Assembly (NCBI GenBank): GCA_009785765.1
Contig: WQVP01000006.1
Location: 1-10,412 of the forward strand
From: Alphaproteobacteria bacterium
GTDB taxonomy: Bacteria > Pseudomonadota > Alphaproteobacteria > Rs-D84
DNA length: 10,412 nt
Direction of reading: 5' to 3'
Shown: piece after piece, positions 6,392-10,412 of the stretch
Layout: the number at the start of each line of letters is the position of its first letter
How positions within the stretch are numbered: position 1 is the first letter of the stretch
Made by a program: the position numbers and the translations under genes
The notes under the pieces: generated by a model
Seen by the model: the letters and a program-made list of their open reading frames with translations, nothing else
Databases searched by the model: none
What the model was told of the DNA's origin: nothing

Positions 6392-6997
6392 TTACGGCCT
6401 TTTGATAATAGGGGATATTTCGTTAAAAAACTTTTTTTCCAAAGATTGTGCGGCTCGCTCATATTTTTCATAAAGGGCTGCGATTCTTTTAATTTTGTCC
6501 AAAGGCCTTCTTATTAATTGTACATCGGTGTTAATAGTTTCGTATTTAACATCTCCGTCTGGGCCTCTGACCTGGGTGCCCCACCAACCAAACGGTTCTT
6601 TATCAGTCATCTTTCCGTACAGCTCAAAAACAAACACTGTATCGCCGGAAACAATTCCATAATTTGCCGTGTGCTGTGCGCCATAAAAACCATCCAGCTT
6701 TTGTTCACGCATTGTATCGTCCCACTCCCCGGATTCGTTAAAGGTAAAGCCTGTGTCGCCGACGCCTGCGACTTTGAATTCTTGGCGCCAGACAAAGGCA
6801 AAGTGCACTTCTTCGGGACGTGCGCAACGCAATGTATGTTTTCGGCCAAATTGATATTTGTTAAGCGCAACACCAATCCATTTATTGCCTCTTTTACCAA
6901 CAGGCGGTGCATCAACATTATTAATCGCATGCGCCTCAAACGCACGGAGAAGTGCTTTTTTGGTTATGCGATTTTTTTCTTTTTTTGGCTTTGGCAT
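6392..6997 (-). CDS. hypothetical soluble protein
   Basis: I do not recognise this 201-aa protein. A Lys-rich N-terminus (first 18 residues) has no signal peptide or membrane segment. The middle (about 35-160) is rich in aromatic residues and glycine with likely beta strands, for example FGRKHTLRCARPEE, EVHFAFVWRQEF and DTVFVFELYGKM. The C-terminal 40 residues are helical and charged. Only one cysteine is present. The gene lies between the lipoprotein (8-nt gap) and the kinase-like gene (2-nt gap, TAA-AA-ATG), so it is almost surely cotranscribed and made in step with both. Being cytoplasmic and next to the kinase-like protein it could be a substrate or adaptor; this is only a guess from position. 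Confidence 0.78.
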   Translation of the reverse strand: MPKPKKEKNRITKKALLRAFEAHAINNVDAPPVGKRGNKWIGVALNKYQFGRKHTLRCARPEEVHFAFVWRQEFKVAGVGDTGFTFNESGEWDDTMREQKLDGFYGAQHTANYGIVSGDTVFVFELYGKMTDKEPFGWWGTQVRGPDGDVKYETINTDVQLIRRPLDKIKRIAALYEKYERAAQSLEKKFFNEISPIIKRP

Positions 6998-7005
6998 TTT
7001 TATAT

Positions 7006-7812
7006 TTACTTATTGTTCGTTAATAGTTTTGTGCAAACGCTTGTGGGTGCGCTGAATATTTTCTGCTGGGCGTCTATAATTTCGCACAAACATTCCAATT
7101 TTATCCCAAGACGTCTTATCTCGTCCTCTGTTCTTTGATTGCCTGAATTTGGCACCTGTCCCATTTCTGTGCGCAATCTGTTCATATCTTTAATAATATT
7201 AAAATATTCGTTATAAAGATTAACCATATTGCACGCAAATTCAAACGCATGAATCGCATGCAGCCAATCCGCATTATTTTCCACCAGATTCCGCCATATC
7301 ATAAAGTCTTGGATGCGCCTGGACACATCTGGATGCATGGTGCGGCCTTCGCATTCAAAGCCACGAAACTCTACATAACGCCAACGCATTCCGCCGTGCA
7401 CAGTTGCGCCACCCGGAAATCCGATTAGCTCAAATCGCAAATTCGGTATGGCAAAAAACTCTCCACGGAATTGAACGCCTGTGTACCAGCCTTGTAACCC
7501 AAACGAATTAAACTCTTCTGGTGCAAATACTTGGCCGTTGCTCCAAAATATTTTTTCAAGACCTGCAAAATCAATCCTGTGGCATCCGCCGCCCGCCAAA
7601 ACAACCGCTGGCCGCACGCCAAGCGATGGCAAATGATGTGTTGTAAAATCGTTGCTGTTTTGTATAAATTTTCCGGACAGTTCAAAGAATCTTGACCGCT
7701 TTTGATTATACTCTTCTTGTTTTGCCCGCATTTCATAATCATCTTTTGAGCACGCCGCCAAAAGTACGGTAAACATCATTATAACAAAATATTTTGACAT
7801 TTTGTTGGGCAT
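7006..7812 (-). CDS. hypothetical lipoprotein
   Basis: This 268-aa protein has a lipoprotein signal: a short basic start, a hydrophobic core (YFVIMMFTVLLAA) and a lipobox L-A-A-C with Cys21. The next residues are Ser-Lys-Asp-Asp. I do not recognise the mature part. It starts with a charged helix (about 25-50), has a Gly- and aromatic-rich beta-like centre (65-160, with AGGGCHR and FPGGATVHGGMRWRY), and ends in a long helical region (165-250) with several cysteines (194, 241, 243, 260). GGAGG (7822-7826) lies 9 nt before the chosen ATG; Met5 is a possible alternative and would not change the lipobox. The ATG follows the upstream stop after two nt (TAA-AA-ATG). Probable role at the inner face of the outer membrane or the outer face of the inner membrane. 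Confidence 0.85.
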   Translation of the reverse strand: MPNKMSKYFVIMMFTVLLAACSKDDYEMRAKQEEYNQKRSRFFELSGKFIQNSNDFTTHHLPSLGVRPAVVLAGGGCHRIDFAGLEKIFWSNGQVFAPEEFNSFGLQGWYTGVQFRGEFFAIPNLRFELIGFPGGATVHGGMRWRYVEFRGFECEGRTMHPDVSRRIQDFMIWRNLVENNADWLHAIHAFEFACNMVNLYNEYFNIIKDMNRLRTEMGQVPNSGNQRTEDEIRRLGIKLECLCEIIDAQQKIFSAPTSVCTKLLTNNK

Positions 7813-7814
7813 TT

Positions 7815-8156
7815 TTATCGGCCTCCATCACGAAGATATTCCCAAAGGTTTCTTGTTTGCTCTATTAATTGCTTGTTAACAGTCATGCCCTCAATACAGT
7901 CTTTAAAATCATTTCTTGTCTTCATGTTTTCCACACAGGCCGTTAAAACATCAACCCATTTATCCAACCGGCGAAGCACAATATTTGGATCAACTGTTGT
8001 CTGATGCGGCAGTGCGGGATCTCCGACAATGGCGATATTTTTATTCCAAAGCGGGTTTTTAACATTTTGAAGTTGGCCCATTTTAATGCCCAATTGTCCG
8101 AAAAGACGACTTATATCCCTGTCTGATAATCTTGATGGATTGAACCCTGTTGACAT
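7815..8156 (-). CDS. hypothetical small soluble protein, first in operon
   Basis: I do not recognise this 113-aa protein. The frame is open to 8279, but I chose the ATG at 8154-8156. It lies 23 nt after the predicted transcription start, has AAGGA nine nt upstream and the shared TAAAAATG context, while the longer frame would begin upstream of the promoter and run through a repeat. The product is mostly helical: an N-terminal segment (LSDRDISRLFGQLGIKMGQL), a short middle with VGDPALPHQ, then a charged helical region (about 57-108) with two cysteines. No signal peptide or membrane segment is present. As the first gene behind a palindrome-bearing promoter it might be a regulator, but no recognisable helix-turn-helix is evident. 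Confidence 0.78.
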   Translation of the reverse strand: MSTGFNPSRLSDRDISRLFGQLGIKMGQLQNVKNPLWNKNIAIVGDPALPHQTTVDPNIVLRRLDKWVDVLTACVENMKTRNDFKDCIEGMTVNKQLIEQTRNLWEYLRDGGR

Positions 8157-8172
8157 TTTTACATCCTTTTTT

Positions 8173-8192
8173 GTATTATGAACACATAATAC
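8173..8192 (-). promoter_or_regulatory. perfect palindrome over -10 and start site
   Basis: GTATTATG (8173-8180) and CATAATAC (8185-8192) form perfect 8-bp arms around a 4-nt centre. The palindrome spans the -10 hexamer and the predicted start at 8179, the position of a classic repressor operator. It is seen in sequence; the bound factor is unknown. Confidence 0.6.
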
Positions 8193-8213
8193 ACCGTCAG
8201 ACCAATTTGTCAA
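8186..8213 (-). promoter_or_regulatory. main promoter of the eight-gene operon
   Basis: Perfect TTGACA (8208-8213), a 16-nt spacer and TATTAT (8186-8191) give the best sigma70-type promoter in the window. The predicted start is near 8179, with a 23-nt leader containing AAGGAT. It separates the operon from folD despite a gap of only about 130 bp. Confidence 0.75.
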
Positions 8214-8240
8214 GCTAATAACAAACAAACAATTACTATA

Positions 8241-8310
8241 AACGACCGAAAGACATTCTTGCAATCTGGAACAAGCCAACTGATTACTGATTATTGATTA
8301 CTGATTACTA
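8241..8310 (-). repeat. dispersed element B, homologous to element A
   Basis: These 70 nt align without gaps to 978-1047 on the same strand, with 57 identities. It starts with heptads (AGTAATC, AGTAATC, AATAATC) and continues into the same unique core (GTTGGCTTGTTCCAG and AATGTCTTTC). Unlike element A it has no complementary right arm, so it cannot form the long hairpin. It overlaps the last codons of folD: the stop TAA (8291-8293) and the final residues VISNQ come from the repeat. Confidence 0.88.
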
Positions 8311-9103
8311 GATTGTCCAACAAACTGATAATCGTCATAGGCCCCACGCCGCCCGGCACAGGCGTATATGCGGCAGCTTTTTTATAACAATCTGGATGCA
8401 CATCGCCAAAAGTTCCGGCATCTATTAATACGACGCCATCTTTTATATCGTCCGGTTTTATAAGGTTTTTGATGCCGGCGGCACTTATGATTAAATCCGC
8501 ACTTTGCATAATTTCCCTGGGGTTTTCGGTTTTTGTATGAATGACCGAAACATCTGCGCCATGCGCTCGCAACATCTCTTTGGCCGGTGCACCAACCGTC
8601 ATACCACGTCCAACAACTATGACGTTTTTGCCTTGCAACGGGATCTTTCCTGCCCCCTTGGGGGCGGGTGCCGGCTTTGCCGGCGGGTGGGGGTTATAAT
8701 AATTTTCCAAAATAATCTCTATACCACGCACCGTTGCAGGCATAAATTTTGATGCGGGATTCAGACCATCAATATCTTTGTCTGGACAAACCGCGGCACA
8801 AATTTTCCGCGCGCACATATGATTTGGCAAAGGCAATTGCACCATAACTCCGTGCACATTTTTATCACCGTTCATGCGATTAACAACTTCCAAAACTTCG
8901 GATTCTGGCACATTTTCATCAATCTTTATAATATCGCACACAACACCAATTTCCGCCGCACGCTTTTGTTTTGCGCTTACATACCGAACGCTTCGCACGT
9001 CTTCGCCGACCAAGATTATCGCCATGCGCAAATTACGGCCGGTGGCACGCACACGCAAATCCACCGCCATTTTATCCGATAAAGTTGTGCCACATAGAAT
9101 CAT
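8291..9103 (-). CDS. folD: FolD methylenetetrahydrofolate dehydrogenase/cyclohydrolase
   Basis: FolD oxidises 5,10-methylene-THF to methenyl-THF with NADP and hydrolyses it to 10-formyl-THF in the cytoplasm. Visible landmarks are Tyr41 and catalytic Lys45 in RYVSAKQKRAAEIG, VQLPLP (88-93), DKDIDG (108-113), the Rossmann loop VVGRGMTVGAP (163-173) and PVPGGVGPMT (248-257). The 270-aa length is near normal, but residues 137-153 (NPHPPAKPAPAPKGAGK) are extra relative to the family and are encoded by a GC-rich double palindrome. The usual PCTPxG motif reads MPATVRG here, so its cysteine is lost. The C-terminal residues come from repeat B. No SD is present and the -10 box lies at leaderless distance. 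It stands alone between the rRNA terminator and the operon promoter. Confidence 0.95.
   Translation of the reverse strand: MILCGTTLSDKMAVDLRVRATGRNLRMAIILVGEDVRSVRYVSAKQKRAAEIGVVCDIIKIDENVPESEVLEVVNRMNGDKNVHGVMVQLPLPNHMCARKICAAVCPDKDIDGLNPASKFMPATVRGIEIILENYYNPHPPAKPAPAPKGAGKIPLQGKNVIVVGRGMTVGAPAKEMLRAHGADVSVIHTKTENPREIMQSADLIISAAGIKNLIKPDDIKDGVVLIDAGTFGDVHPDCYKKAAAYTPVPGGVGPMTIISLLDNLVISNQ
8645..8695 (-). repeat. in-frame GC-rich palindromic insert in folD
   Basis: Two adjacent perfect palindromes, GCCCCC-TT-GGGGGC (8652-8665) and GCCGGC-TTT-GCCGGC (8670-8684), lie in a far more GC-rich patch than the surrounding gene. They encode a Pro/Ala/Lys-rich stretch absent from typical FolD proteins, between the ILENYY helix and the IPLQGKN strand, where the family has only a short loop. 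The reading frame is kept. This resembles in behaviour, though not proven in sequence, Rickettsia palindromic elements inserted in genes. Confidence 0.7.
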
Positions 9104-9109
9104 TTGATA

Positions 9110-9118
9110 ATTATATCA
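9110..9118 (-). promoter_or_regulatory. extended -10 promoter of folD
   Basis: TGATATAAT gives a perfect -10 (9110-9115) with a TGn extension. The standard distance places +1 at 9103, the A of the folD ATG. No SD exists upstream, which fits a leaderless mRNA. The -35 region is poor (AT-only heptads), as expected for an extended -10 promoter. Confidence 0.65.
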
Positions 9119-9124
9119 CAATTG

Positions 9125-9152
9125 TTAATTCTTAATTCTTAATTTTTAATTT
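9125..9152 (-). repeat. AT-only heptad array between rrn terminator and folD
   Basis: Four direct heptads, TTAATTC twice then TTAATTT twice, with no inverted partner nearby. They occupy the -35 side of the folD promoter and begin right behind the T-tract of the rRNA terminator. They may act as an AT-rich UP-like sequence. Otherwise the gap 9104-9152 holds only the folD -10. Confidence 0.7.
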
Positions 9153-9179
9153 AAAAAAAAGTCCCCGATAAATCGGGGA
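9153..9179 (-). terminator. intrinsic terminator of the rRNA operon
   Basis: Arms TCCCCGAT (9162-9169) and ATCGGGGA (9172-9179) form a strong stem. On the minus strand it is followed by C and eight U (9153-9160). It lies about 85 nt after the end of 5S rRNA and separates rrn transcription from folD. Confidence 0.9.
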
Positions 9180-9184
9180 TAAAA

Positions 9185-9228
9185 GGTGTCGGGCAAGCCC
9201 GACATAGGTGTCTGGCGAACCAGACATA
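9185..9228 (-). repeat. tandem 22-nt hairpin repeat after 5S rRNA
   Basis: Two copies of a 22-nt unit, GGTGTC...GACATA (9185-9206 and 9207-9228), each fold into a hairpin of 7-8 bp. Between copies a G-C pair has become T-A on both sides of the stem, a compensatory change. In RNA the 5S-proximal copy has a UUCG loop closed by G and C. They are probably part of the rrn 3' trailer, protecting or helping to terminate. Confidence 0.8.
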
Positions 9229-9263
9229 TATATTGTATTGGTTTTTGTGCCTGAATTGGATTC

Positions 9264-9380
9264 ATACTGGCGACGACCTACTCTTCCGGGCCATAAGACC
9301 AAGTACCATCGGCGATACGGGGTTTCCCTGTCTAGTTCGGGATGGAATAGAGGGTTTCTCCCGCTCCATAATCACCAGAA
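9264..9380 (-). rRNA. rrf: 5S ribosomal RNA
   Basis: The minus strand shows the 5S landmarks: the 5' strand ATTCTGGTGATTATGG, CCATCCCGAAC in loop C, GCCGATGGTACT, and the 3' strand GAGTAGGTCGTCGCCAGTATG that pairs with the 5' end. Length of about 117 nt is normal; the exact ends are estimates. A perfect 12-bp inverted repeat (9254-9265 and 9380-9391) extends the terminal helix beyond the mature ends, so the precursor would be a long stem suited to RNase processing. It follows 23S after a spacer of roughly 95 bp without tRNA and precedes two hairpins and the terminator. Confidence 0.93.
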
Positions 9381-9474
9381 TGAATCCAATTTGCAACATC
9401 GTAATAATCTCAAAGTTATCTGAATCTTCTTATAAACAAACTCTTCAAGCATTCTTGTTAAAATAAACAAGTGA
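9381..9474 (-). other. 23S-5S internal spacer
   Basis: AT-rich spacer with no tRNA. It holds the upstream arm of the 5S precursor stem (to 9391) and a small hairpin CTTGTT/AACAAG (9454-9459 and 9466-9471) just behind the 23S 3' end. Nothing else is seen. Confidence 0.7.

Positions 9475-10412
<938 letters not shown>

Noticed and set aside
6518..7138. Plus-strand frame of 206 codons, hydrophobic in part
   Set aside because: Antisense to two well-spaced operon genes, no SD and no family resemblance; a shadow frame.
8217..8236. Short GTTT tandem (about three units) between repeat B and the operon promoter
   Set aside because: Too short to separate from chance in AT-rich DNA.
8157..8279. N-terminal extension of the first operon gene (41 further codons to an ATG at 8279)
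   Set aside because: It would start upstream of the TTGACA/TATTAT promoter and be encoded by repeat B and the promoter itself; the ATG at 8156 has an SD and the shared start context.
9208..9466. Two plus-strand frames across the 5S region
   Set aside because: They run antisense through 5S rRNA and its trailer hairpins; no coding signal.
9381..9474. Search for a tRNA in the 23S-5S spacer
   Set aside because: No acceptor stem pair, T-loop GTTCGA-type motif or CCA context is visible, and the spacer is too AT-rich.

Overview
The window looks like a stretch of chromosome from an AT-rich, probably uncultured or host-associated alphaproteobacterium. The placement rests on the style of L21, L27, the class A penicillin-binding protein and the 23S/5S rRNA. 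It is an inference, not a search result. Every gene I can support lies on the minus strand, so the genes read from right to left.

Reading in the direction of transcription, the window opens with the 3' third of a 23S rRNA gene, a spacer without tRNAs and a 5S rRNA. Two tandem hairpins and an intrinsic terminator follow. Next is folD, with a promoter placed so that its mRNA should be leaderless. Then come a 70-nt dispersed repeat and a strong promoter (TTGACA-16-TATTAT) whose -10 lies inside a perfect palindrome. This promoter starts a tight run of eight genes (8156 down to 3370) that I cannot assign to a known system: a small soluble protein, a lipoprotein, a soluble protein, a protein-kinase-like protein, a Cys-containing basic protein, an Arg-rich exported protein and two single-pass membrane proteins. 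A second promoter precedes the last two genes, and an intrinsic terminator closes the run. Left of it are a class A PBP (mrcA type, lacking the usual OB insert), then rplU-rpmA with a terminator, and at the extreme left a possible 32-codon small ORF.

The known genes are housekeeping: ribosome large subunit (23S, 5S, L21, L27), one-carbon metabolism (FolD) and peptidoglycan synthesis (PBP1A type). The eight-gene run is the accessory part. Its mixture of a lipoprotein, an exported protein, two membrane proteins and a kinase-like protein suggests an envelope-associated assembly, but no function can be named.

The most unusual non-coding signal is a set of heptad (7-nt period) repeats in five of the seven larger intergenic gaps, each locus with its own heptad. 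Three of them fold into long hairpins, one with about 36 paired positions between rplU and rpmA. Two loci share a 70-nt element whose first 68 nt differ only by transitions. folD also carries a GC-rich double palindrome inserted in frame, resembling Rickettsia palindromic elements in behaviour.
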